Of a stretch of DNA of 11,768 bases, positions 5,545-11,768 are shown piece after piece; the stretch's first letter is position 1; each line of letters starts with the position of its first letter. The notes under the pieces are model-generated. The model saw only the letters and a program-made list of their open reading frames with translations, ran no database searches and was not told the origin of the DNA. The translations under genes and the position numbers were made by a program. Origin of the DNA: an uncultured Agathobaculum sp. (GTDB taxonomy: Bacteria > Bacillota > Clostridia > Oscillospirales > Butyricicoccaceae); assembly GCA_944376955.1 (NCBI GenBank), contig CALWEB010000055.1, forward strand, positions 1 to 11,768, read 5' to 3'.

Positions 5545-6910
5545 AAATTCCAACAAAAGCATTAACACCACCCGCATTGCCTGCGACGGCACTTTGCGGG
5601 TGACACTGGCGCTGACCGCAGCGCCGGATATTATTTCCAACCCCACCGACATTGTGCTGGTGCTGGACCGTTCCGGCAGCATGGCCGGCACACCGTCGGC
5701 CAGCATGAAGCCGGGGGCAAAAACCTTTATCGCCCTGATTGACGAGGCCACTGACAGCGCAAAAGATGGCCAGATCGGCTATGGAAGCCGGATTGGGATC
5801 GTCAGCTTTGCCAATACGGCGACGACAGATACCCCGCTGATCACCGCAGTAGACACCTTGAAAAGCGCGGTGGACAGTCTGGCCGCCGGAGGAAGCACCA
5901 ACCATGCGGACGCCTTTACCAGAGCTGTCGAACTGTTCGACCCCACCTCCGGCAACGCCAAGGTGATCGTGATGTTCACCGACGGCAACACCACTGCCGG
6001 CGACCCGCCCGCCCCTGTGGCTGCTGCGGCCAGAGCACAGGGCATCGTGATTTACTGCATTGGCCTGATCGGCTCGGACGGTCTGGATATCAACGCCCTA
6101 AACAGCTGGGCGACCGATCCGGATGCCGCCCATGTGGCAGTAACTCCGGACGCGGCTGATCTGGAACGGATTTTTGCCGAGTTGGCCGCGAACATTTCCA
6201 AACCCGGCGCGACCAATATCACCATCCATGAGACCGTCAACGCGGATTTTGCCATCACCAGCATTTTATCCCCTAACAAAGGCTCCGCTTCCATGTTGGA
6301 CGCCCATTCCCTGCAATGGACGATCCCCGCACTGGGTGTCAGTGCCAGTGAGAGCGCGTCGCTCGACTTCTTGGTCCGCCACATCGGCCAGACACCGGGC
6401 ACCAAGCCGGTCAACCAATCCATCACTTACACCGACACCGAGGGAAATATCGTATCCTTCCCAGATCCCGTCGTGTCGGTGGAATGCGATGTTGTGGTGC
6501 ATCCGGAAGAATGCCCTGTGCCGGTAAACCTAACCGTCGAAGGCTGCACCGATGCGGTTCTGGTTAATATGGGCGAGGTCTCTTTGGATTCCCAAGGCCG
6601 GATCATCCAGATGGATGTAACCATCCAGAACGTCTGTCCGGGAAAGCGGGTCTCCCTTGCCGCTATCCTCACCGAAGTGGATCAGGATGGCATGGAACAT
6701 CAGCGCGGGATGAAAGCCATGACCATTCCGGCGCACCACTCTGCTACCTGCCGTGATGTACGAGTCAAGTGCATCAAATTTGTCGTTCCGGAGGATTTGA
6801 GCGTATCCGGCAGAGCCATGTGCAGCCCCCGCAATTTTAAGGCAAGGTTTATTGCCCACAACATTGACACCGATTATCGCTGCTGCGAATCCATGATTAC
6901 GCTCTCGTGA
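5534..6910 (+). CDS. Cytoplasmic-type vWA domain protein with cysteine-rich C-terminal domain
   Basis: Protein of 458 residues. The vWA domain (about residues 35-225) has a complete metal-ion-dependent adhesion site: D45-x-S47-x-S49 (DRSGS), T122 in GGSTNHADAF and D150 in MFTDGNTT. A beta-rich middle part follows (about 228-318, KPGATNITIHETVNADF, then SLQWTIPALGVS), resembling DUF11/adhesin-like domains. The C-terminal domain (about 318-458) has nine cysteines (C318, C327, C338, C368, C406, C413, C430, C450, C451) and ends CCESMITLS. There is no signal peptide, sorting motif or membrane span, so export would need another route or release by lysis, as in a mother cell. AAGGAGG lies 8 nt before the ATG. 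I recall close relatives annotated only as VWA-domain proteins in Clostridia. Domain call is firm; biological role is unknown. Confidence 0.9.
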   Translation: MGVTNSNKSINTTRIACDGTLRVTLALTAAPDIISNPTDIVLVLDRSGSMAGTPSASMKPGAKTFIALIDEATDSAKDGQIGYGSRIGIVSFANTATTDTPLITAVDTLKSAVDSLAAGGSTNHADAFTRAVELFDPTSGNAKVIVMFTDGNTTAGDPPAPVAAAARAQGIVIYCIGLIGSDGLDINALNSWATDPDAAHVAVTPDAADLERIFAELAANISKPGATNITIHETVNADFAITSILSPNKGSASMLDAHSLQWTIPALGVSASESASLDFLVRHIGQTPGTKPVNQSITYTDTEGNIVSFPDPVVSVECDVVVHPEECPVPVNLTVEGCTDAVLVNMGEVSLDSQGRIIQMDVTIQNVCPGKRVSLAAILTEVDQDGMEHQRGMKAMTIPAHHSATCRDVRVKCIKFVVPEDLSVSGRAMCSPRNFKARFIAHNIDTDYRCCESMITLS

Positions 6911-6916
6911 CACTCT

Positions 6917-6937
6917 CGCCGCCCAGCCCGGGCGGCG
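6917..6937 (+). terminator. GC-rich hairpin after the vWA gene
   Basis: Perfect 8-bp stem CGCCGCCC / GGGCGGCG with loop AGCCC, seven bases after the vWA stop codon. It is followed by an AT-rich sequence (TACATATTTATT) and not by a clean T run, so termination may be incomplete. Confidence 0.6.
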
Positions 6938-6952
6938 GTACATATTTATTGG

Positions 6953-7002
6953 AGTGCCCTTCCTTTTTGGTACCATCTTGTTTTCTTCACCAAAAAAGCA
7001 CT
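6953..7002. repeat. Imperfect long inverted repeat between the vWA and OPT genes
   Basis: AGTGC (6953-6957) and TTTTTGGT (6964-6971) can pair with ACCAAAAA (6989-6996) and GCACT (6998-7002), leaving a six-base bulge on one side and one base on the other. No T run follows on either strand, so it is not a normal terminator. It may be an mRNA end structure or chance. The rest of 6938-7072 shows no gene. Confidence 0.3.
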
Positions 7003-7072
7003 TATGCGTAGTAAAATCGTGAGAATTTATTATCATCTTGTCGTTTTTTGACACAAAACAGAAAATTATGCC

Positions 7073-7101
7073 TTGACGAACCGTGTGTTATTGTATAGAA
7101 T
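7073..7101 (+). promoter_or_regulatory. Sigma-A-type promoter of the OPT peptide-uptake operon
   Basis: -35 TTGACG (7073-7078), a 17-nt spacer and -10 TAGAAT (7096-7101). Each hexamer is one base from consensus. The predicted start is near 7108, giving a leader of about 80 nt that begins at the inverted repeat described next. Confidence 0.72.
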
Positions 7102-7108
7102 AGACTAG

Positions 7109-7164
7109 ACTGTTTGTACTAATTACAGGGAAGCATCACTTCTCCGATCAACAGTCCAAACAGT
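7109..7164 (+). repeat. Structured leader: 8-bp inverted repeat around an inner hairpin, upstream of OPT
   Basis: ACTGTTTG (7109-7116) is repeated inverted and perfectly as CAAACAGT (7157-7164). Between them, GGGAAG-CATCA-CTTCTC can form a 6-bp inner hairpin with one G-T pair. If transcription starts near 7108 the whole leader would fold as a nested hairpin ending about 10 nt before the AAGGG ribosome binding site. No known riboswitch class was recognised. It could stabilise the mRNA or be a DNA operator. Confidence 0.45.
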
Positions 7165-7189
7165 AAACAAAATGAAGGGATCGAATGTA

Positions 7190-9115
7190 GTGGACAAGAA
7201 AGAATTCCAACCTTATGTTCCCGCCAACAAAGTCATGCCTGAATTTACAGTAGTATCCATCCTACTGGGTGCCATTCTGGCAGTGGTCTTTGGCGGCGCG
7301 AACGCCTATCTAGGCCTGCGAGTCGGCATGACGGTATCTGCCTCCATTCCCGCAGCTGTAATCTCGATGGGCATCATCCGAAAAGTCTTGCGGCGTGACT
7401 CCATTCTGGAGAACAACATGGTGCAGACCATCGGCTCTGCCGGTGAATCCGTTGCGGCCGGTGCCATCTTCACCCTCCCCGCGCTGTTCATGTGGGCAAA
7501 GGACGGCCTGTGCGACGTACCGTCGCTGATTGAGATCGGCCTGATCGCGCTGTGCGGCGGTGTGCTGGGTGTTTTGATGATGGTTCCCCTGCGCAGCGCA
7601 CTGATCGTGAAAGAACACGGCGTACTCGCTTACCCCGAAGGACAAGCTTGTGCAGAAGTGCTGATCGCCGGTGAAGAAGGCGGCTCCAAGGCTTCTACCG
7701 TATTCTCCGGTCTGGGCATTGCTGCACTTTACAAGTTTGTGGCCGACGGCCTGAAAATCTTCCCCAGCGAAATCACCTATGACATCTCCGCATACAAAGG
7801 CTCCGGTATCGGCATTGATGTGCTGCCGGCGCTGGCCGGTGTCGGCTACATCTGCGGCGCGCGGGTATCTTCCTACCTGTTTGCCGGCGGTGTACTGGGC
7901 TGGCTCGTCATCATGCCGTTGATGTACCTGTTCGGCGGCGATGCCATCCTGTTCCCTGTCACGGACATGACCATCGCCCAGCAGGTTGCCAAGAATGGCG
8001 TATCCGCGCTGTGGGGCAACTATCTGCGCTATATCGGCGCCGGCGCCGTTGCCTGCGGCGGTGTGCTCAGCCTGCTCAAATCCCTGCCCATGATCATCCG
8101 CACCTTTAAGGATTCCATGGGCGTCTACGGTAAGGGCCGCGAGAACAGTGGCCTGCGTACCCAGCAGGATCTTTCCATGCGCAGCGTATTGATCGGCATT
8201 CTGATCGTTGCATTAGCCCTGTGGCTGATCCCTGCGATCCCGCTGAACTTCTTCACCGCGCTGATCGTCATCGTCTTCGGTTTCTTCTTTGCGACGGTGT
8301 CCTCCCGTATGGTAGGTCTGATCGGTTCTTCCAACAACCCGGTTTCTGGTATGGCGATCGCCACGCTGCTGATCTCCACCATCCTGCTCAAGTCCACCGG
8401 CACAGTCGGGACAGAAGGCATGACGGCTGCTATCGTCATCGGCGGTATCATCTGTGTCATCGCTGCCATTGCCGGCGACACCTCGCAGAATCTGAAGACC
8501 GGCTTCCTGGTTGGCTCCACCCCCAAGAAACAGCAAATCGGTGAAATCATCGGTGTTGTGGTTTCCTCCATTGCCATCGGTGGTATCCTTTATCTGCTGT
8601 CCATGGCTTGGGGCGGGTATGGCTCGGATGCCCTGCCCGCGCCGCAGGCGATGCTGATGAAGATGATCGTCGAAGGCGTTATGGGTGGCAATCTGCCTTG
8701 GAACCTTGTCTTTGCCGGTGTCTTTATCGCGCTGGTCATTGAGATTCTGGGCTTGCCAGTTCTTCCGGTTTCCCTCGGCCTGTACCTGCCCATCTACCTT
8801 TCCGTCCCGATTATGCTGGGCGGTGTCCTGCGCTGGTTCCTGGATAAGCGCAAATACGACTCCGAGAAGGAGCAGAACAGTGTCATCCAGTCCGGCATCC
8901 TGTACTCTTCCGGCCTGATCGCCGGTGAAGGCATCGTCGGCATTCTGCTGGCCATGCTGGCGGTTATCCCGATGGGTGCAAACAGCAATGTGGGTGAATT
9001 CATCGACGTGAGCGCCTCCTTCAGCATCGGTAAGATCGGCGGCCTGATCGTATTCGCCGTGCTGCTGCTGAGCATGTACTTCTTTGCGACAAAGGATCAG
9101 AAGCGTTCGAAATAA
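7190..9115 (+). CDS. OPT-family oligopeptide transporter
   Basis: Large multi-spanning membrane protein, 641 residues from the chosen start, close to the size of bacterial OPT transporters, which take up oligopeptides and in some cases metal chelates by proton symport. Family features: GGANAYLGLRVGMTVSASIP near residues 35-54, GSAGESVAAG near 85, and the NNPVSGM signature at 382-388. Hydrophobic spans run along the whole length. The GTG start has AAGGGA 9 nt before it and gives the usual N-terminus (MDKKEFQPYVPANKV). An in-frame ATG at 7172 would add six residues but has no ribosome binding site. It is the first gene of a unit followed by PqqD-like, membrane winged-helix and pepD genes, which supports peptides as substrate. 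Confidence 0.94.
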   Translation: MDKKEFQPYVPANKVMPEFTVVSILLGAILAVVFGGANAYLGLRVGMTVSASIPAAVISMGIIRKVLRRDSILENNMVQTIGSAGESVAAGAIFTLPALFMWAKDGLCDVPSLIEIGLIALCGGVLGVLMMVPLRSALIVKEHGVLAYPEGQACAEVLIAGEEGGSKASTVFSGLGIAALYKFVADGLKIFPSEITYDISAYKGSGIGIDVLPALAGVGYICGARVSSYLFAGGVLGWLVIMPLMYLFGGDAILFPVTDMTIAQQVAKNGVSALWGNYLRYIGAGAVACGGVLSLLKSLPMIIRTFKDSMGVYGKGRENSGLRTQQDLSMRSVLIGILIVALALWLIPAIPLNFFTALIVIVFGFFFATVSSRMVGLIGSSNNPVSGMAIATLLISTILLKSTGTVGTEGMTAAIVIGGIICVIAAIAGDTSQNLKTGFLVGSTPKKQQIGEIIGVVVSSIAIGGILYLLSMAWGGYGSDALPAPQAMLMKMIVEGVMGGNLPWNLVFAGVFIALVIEILGLPVLPVSLGLYLPIYLSVPIMLGGVLRWFLDKRKYDSEKEQNSVIQSGILYSSGLIAGEGIVGILLAMLAVIPMGANSNVGEFIDVSASFSIGKIGGLIVFAVLLLSMYFFATKDQKRSK

Positions 9116-9136
9116 AAAGATTGCTTTCTTGCAAGC

Positions 9137-9164
9137 AGGGCTGTATACTTTGGTATGCAGCCCT
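9137..9164 (+). terminator. Hairpin between the OPT and PqqD-like genes
   Basis: AGGGCTG-T-ATAC / GTAT-G-CAGCCCT, a 12-bp stem with one T-G pair and a TTTG loop. It is followed by ATTTGATCATT, which is too poor in T for full termination. Likely a partial terminator or mRNA processing/stability element that lets some transcription through to the next three genes. No promoter was seen between it and 9191. Confidence 0.55.
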
Positions 9165-9190
9165 ATTTGATCATTCTAGGAGAGTATAAT

Positions 9191-9550
9191 ATGGCAAAAA
9201 AGCAGCAAAATTACCTGGACTTTATCCCTGTGATCAACCCGCAAAACAGCTGGAGTCAGGACGAAAACGGCATCGTCACCATTGACATGGTCCACCGCGG
9301 CTTTTATGCGCACATTGCACAGAAATTTTTTCATACGCCCCGCGTCAGCCACATCAAGCTGGACGAATACGGCAGTTTTCTGTGGAAAGAAATCGACGGT
9401 ATTCAAAACGTTGGTGTTCTGGCACAAAAAATGAAGGCGCAGTTTGGCGAACGTGCAGAGCCGCTGTATGACCGGCTGGTCAAATATATGCAGATTTTGC
9501 ACAACAACCGGTTTATCCTGTTTCTCGGAAAGGACAAGGTAAAGCCATGA
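9191..9550 (+). CDS. PqqD-family (RRE-like) protein
   Basis: Cytoplasmic protein of 119 residues. The PqqD/peptide-recognition fold covers about residues 55-110: LDEYGSFLWKEIDGIQNV, then a helical AQKMKAQFGERAEPLYDRL and NNRFILFL. Family members bind precursor peptides and present them to modifying enzymes such as radical SAM proteins. No radical SAM enzyme or obvious precursor peptide lies in this window. The family is also seen as a stand-alone gene beside OPT transporters and PepD in gut Firmicutes, as I recall. The ATG used has AGGAG 8 nt before it; an in-frame ATG at 9155 lies inside the hairpin and is unlikely. The stop codon overlaps the next gene's start (ATGA). Fold confident, role unknown. 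Confidence 0.82.
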   Translation: MAKKQQNYLDFIPVINPQNSWSQDENGIVTIDMVHRGFYAHIAQKFFHTPRVSHIKLDEYGSFLWKEIDGIQNVGVLAQKMKAQFGERAEPLYDRLVKYMQILHNNRFILFLGKDKVKP

Positions 9551-9891
9551 ACACCGGACAAATTATTTTCGGCATTCTCCTGTTTGCCGTGGTCACAGTG
9601 ATCCTGTATATCTGGGGTCTGCGCCGAAGCATGACCCAAACCGCCGATTTAGAGCGGATCCTGTTGAACAAGAGCGCCACCCGCGTCATCCAATACCTGA
9701 AGCATCATCCAACAATCACCCAACAGGAGATTGCACGTCAGGTCAAAAATGTCAAAGCCGGACTATTTTGGTCCCGCAAACACGTAGAGGTGCAGAACGC
9801 GCCTGCCTTTGCCAAAAAACTGACCCTCTATATGCTGGAACAACAGCTGCTGGAACAAACCGGCAGCTCCTGTTACAAACGGAAATCTTAA
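9547..9891 (+). CDS. Membrane-anchored winged-helix-like protein, function unknown
   Basis: Protein of 114 residues with one N-terminal membrane span (about residues 5-24, IIFGILLFAVVTVILYIWGL) and then positive charge (RR), which suggests a cytoplasmic C-terminal part. Residues 44-105 look like a winged helix: ATRVIQYLKHHPTITQQEIA, a second helix, and a C-terminal helix KLTLYMLEQQLLEQ. It begins in a four-base overlap with the PqqD-like gene, so the two are probably translationally coupled. It lies 28 nt before pepD. I do not recognise a named family. It might tether or recruit the PqqD-like protein at the membrane, or sense membrane-side peptide status, but neither is shown. Confidence 0.78.
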   Translation: MNTGQIIFGILLFAVVTVILYIWGLRRSMTQTADLERILLNKSATRVIQYLKHHPTITQQEIARQVKNVKAGLFWSRKHVEVQNAPAFAKKLTLYMLEQQLLEQTGSSCYKRKS

Positions 9892-9919
9892 ACAACCTCA
9901 GAAAGGAGCATCCTACATT

Positions 9920-11359
9920 ATGAACGTATTGGCACAATTAGAACCCCAAAGCGTATTCCATTTTTTTGAGCAGATGTGTGCAATCCCGCACGGCTCCGGC
10001 AACACCAAAGCCGTCAGCGACTGGTGTGCTGCCTTCGCACGGGAGCGCGGTCTGGAATACCATCAGGACGCCGATAACAATATCATCATCATCAAAGAGG
10101 CCACGCCCGGTTACGAGCAGGCTGAACCCATCATTTTGCAGGGGCACTTGGATATGGTGTGCGAAAAAGAGCCGGGCTGTACCAAGGACATGGAAAAAGA
10201 AGGACTAGAGCTGGAAGTCGATGGCGATTTGATCCGCGCCAAAGGCACCACGTTGGGCGGCGATGACGGCATCGCCGTTGCGATGGCGCTGGCAATTCTC
10301 GATGCCGACGATATTGTGCATCCGCGCGTGGAAGCCGTATTCACGATCGACGAGGAGATCGGCCTGCTGGGTGCGAACTCGCTTGATGTCAGCCCGCTGA
10401 AAGGCCGCAAAATGATCAATATAGATTCCGAAGTGGAAGGCATCTTTACCGTCAGCTGCGCAGGCGGCAACACCACCACCTGTTCCCTGCCGTTGCACCG
10501 TACTGCCTTTTCCGGCTGCGCCCTGCACATCACGGTCGGCGGTCTGACGGGTGGACACTCCGGTGCCGAAATCGACAAAGGCCGTGCCAACGCCAATATG
10601 CTGATGGGCCGTGTTCTGCAAGCCGCTGCCATGCGCACGGATCTGCGCATTCTGTCAGTCAACGGCGGTTTGAAGAACAACGCCATCCCGGTGGAGTCCA
10701 ACGCCAGCATTGTTGTCTCCGACGAAACTGCTGCACGCAATGTCATTGCCGAAATGGATCAGGCGCTGAAAGCCGAATACCATATCACCGATCCCACCCT
10801 GTTTGTGCGCGCAGAAGCAGAGGAAGCCGCACAGAATCCATTGGATGCTGCATCCACCGACCGTGTTCTGTGCATGTTGATCTGTCTGCCCAATGGCATT
10901 CAGGCCATGAGTGCCGATATTCCAGGTCTGGTGCAGACTTCCCTCAATCTTGGCATTTTGACCACAACGGATGAAGAACTGTGCGCTGTTTTCAGCCTGC
11001 GCAGCTCACTCGATTCCCAAAAGGAAATGCTCAAGCGCCGATTGACCTGTCTGATGATGCAGCTCGGTGGACAGGTAGCATTTGAAGGGGAATACACCGG
11101 TTGGCAGTATCAGGAACACTCCCCCCTGCGTGAACTGATGGTAGAAGTATTCCAAGATCAGTATGGCAAGCCCCCCAAGATCGAAGCCATCCATGCTGGT
11201 TTGGAATGCGGCCTGTTCGCCGGCAAAATGCCCGGCTTGGACTGCGTTTCCATCGGCCCTGACCTGATGGAAATCCACACCCCCCGGGAACGTATGAGCA
11301 TCAGCTCTGTACAACGCGTCTGGAAATTCCTAGTGGAAGTGCTCAAGCGATCCAAATAA
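9920..11359 (+). CDS. pepD: Aminoacyl-histidine dipeptidase PepD (M20 family)
   Basis: Zinc dipeptidase of 479 residues, normal for PepD, that splits dipeptides such as Xaa-His in the cytoplasm. Metal and catalytic positions are intact: H76 and D78 in GHLDMV, D115 in GGDDG, E145/E146 in IDEE, D169 in NIDSE and H453 in MEIHTPRE. They run parallel to E. coli PepD (H80, D82, D119, E149/E150, D173, H461). The lid domain begins after about residue 185 and includes GGLTGGHSG. AAAGGAG lies about 11 nt before the ATG. As last gene of the OPT operon it would degrade imported peptides to amino acids for fermentation or protein synthesis. It ends 54 nt before a strong terminator. Confidence 0.95.
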   Translation: MNVLAQLEPQSVFHFFEQMCAIPHGSGNTKAVSDWCAAFARERGLEYHQDADNNIIIIKEATPGYEQAEPIILQGHLDMVCEKEPGCTKDMEKEGLELEVDGDLIRAKGTTLGGDDGIAVAMALAILDADDIVHPRVEAVFTIDEEIGLLGANSLDVSPLKGRKMINIDSEVEGIFTVSCAGGNTTTCSLPLHRTAFSGCALHITVGGLTGGHSGAEIDKGRANANMLMGRVLQAAAMRTDLRILSVNGGLKNNAIPVESNASIVVSDETAARNVIAEMDQALKAEYHITDPTLFVRAEAEEAAQNPLDAASTDRVLCMLICLPNGIQAMSADIPGLVQTSLNLGILTTTDEELCAVFSLRSSLDSQKEMLKRRLTCLMMQLGGQVAFEGEYTGWQYQEHSPLRELMVEVFQDQYGKPPKIEAIHAGLECGLFAGKMPGLDCVSIGPDLMEIHTPRERMSISSVQRVWKFLVEVLKRSK

Positions 11360-11413
11360 AACCTTGGCTGAATCAACCGTCAGATATGCGTCGGTATGTG
11401 CCAGCATTCTCGA

Positions 11414-11451
11414 AAAAAAGCCGCTTATTCATAAGAATAAGCGGCTTTTTT
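11414..11451. terminator. Bidirectional terminator between pepD and the flavodoxin-like gene
   Basis: Perfect 17-bp stem AAAAAAGCCGCTTATTC / GAATAAGCGGCTTTTTT with loop ATAA. The plus strand ends in six T and the minus strand in seven T. It can end pepD transcription from the left and the convergent flavodoxin-like gene from the right. Nothing else is seen between 11360 and 11555. Confidence 0.94.
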
Positions 11452-11555
11452 GATGGGCGGAATTCAAATTGAGTTGGTTTTTCCCTCTCTCCTTGCGACT
11501 GTGAATACAGAAAAGATGGCGTGCTTCCGCAATCTCCACTGCATCCTAGCTTATT

Positions 11556-11768
11556 TTACAGATGCAAACCGTCCACCCAAGCTTTTAAATCGGATTCAGA
11601 CATACGGCCATTTAGCATTCGCCCATCTACAATTTTGGCACCAGGGGCACTGCTTTTTAGGCCGGACGCCGACTTGCCCAGCCCGCTACCTCCGGATGTG
11701 GCAAAGAGAATAATGGTCTTGCCGGAAAAATCGTAGTGCTCCAAAAACGTATTCACGATAGTGGGTGC
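11556..11768 (-). CDS. Flavodoxin-like protein, C-terminal part only (5' end beyond window)
   Basis: Only the last 70 codons are inside the window and the frame stays open to the right edge. The segment starts APTIVNTFLEHYDFSGKTI and continues with FATSGGSGLGKSA and APGAKIVDGRMLNGR, then ends in a helix (ESDLKAWVDGL). This is the typical C-terminal half of the short flavodoxins of Clostridia, where TSGGSG contributes to the flavin-binding face. These are FMN electron carriers or quinone-reductase-like proteins. The start, signal sequence if any and neighbours are not visible. Confidence 0.85.
   Translation of the reverse strand, partial: APTIVNTFLEHYDFSGKTIILFATSGGSGLGKSASGLKSSAPGAKIVDGRMLNGRMSESDLKAWVDGLHL

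Noticed and set aside
4902..5565. Two overlapping plus-strand ORFs of 146 and 218 codons
   Set aside because: They run antisense to the cysteine-rich gene and the 42-codon ORF, which have proper ribosome binding sites and protein-like composition. The plus-strand ORFs lie on the terminator hairpin and lack good ribosome binding sites.
6530..7054. 174-codon minus-strand ORF at the end of the vWA gene
   Set aside because: Antisense to the vWA C-terminal domain; the part in the intergenic region is low-complexity and the product resembles nothing known.
9191..9550. RiPP biosynthesis cluster suggested by the PqqD-like protein
   Set aside because: No radical SAM, cyclodehydratase, lanthipeptide or other modifying enzyme and no precursor-like ORF nearby; transporter and dipeptidase context points to peptide nutrition instead.

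Overview
The window looks like the chromosome of a Gram-positive gut-type anaerobe of the class Clostridia, probably Oscillospirales (Oscillospiraceae or Butyricicoccaceae-like). This is inferred from strong AGGAGG-type ribosome binding sites, sigma-A-type promoters, a BglG/LicT antiterminator with its RNA target, a cytoplasmic vWA protein type that I associate with Clostridia, and an OPT / PqqD-like / PepD gene neighbourhood. I found no rRNA, tRNA, CRISPR array, insertion sequence or phage gene.

Layout. (1) 1-2290, minus strand: a sugar phosphotransferase operon. A LicT-type antiterminator gene is preceded by a promoter, an RNA antiterminator site and an overlapping terminator. It is followed by a PTS EIIBC permease cut by the window edge. 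(2) 2374-4921, plus strand: an arsenic operon of arsR, an ArsP-type permease, a thioredoxin-like CxxC protein and a thioredoxin-type arsenate reductase arsC. It has a near-consensus promoter, an internal hairpin right after arsR and a strong terminator at the end. There is no acr3, arsB, arsA or arsD. (3) 4995-6937: a divergent cassette. On the minus strand lie a 42-codon cysteine-containing ORF and an overlapping 120-residue cysteine-rich protein with an apparent internal duplication. On the plus strand lies a 458-residue vWA protein with an intact metal site, a cysteine-rich C-terminus and no signal peptide. A perfect 7-bp dyad encloses the vWA start codon. (4) 7073-11451, plus strand: a peptide-uptake operon. 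Its promoter and structured leader are followed by an OPT-family oligopeptide transporter, a hairpin, a PqqD-like protein, a membrane-anchored winged-helix-like protein and the M20 dipeptidase PepD, ending at a bidirectional terminator. (5) 11556-11768, minus strand: the C-terminal end of a flavodoxin-like gene.

How the parts work. In region 1, sugar uptake would dephosphorylate the antiterminator, which then binds its RNA site and lets transcription pass into its own gene and the PTS gene. In region 2, ArsC reduces arsenate with electrons from a thioredoxin-like partner, ArsR senses the trivalent product and the permease exports it. An ArsP-type exporter as the only efflux pump beside an arsenate reductase is a point to check. 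In region 4, the OPT protein imports peptides and PepD cleaves dipeptides. The PqqD-like and membrane winged-helix proteins between them have no assigned role. Region 3 is the least understood part of the window and the best candidate for something undescribed.
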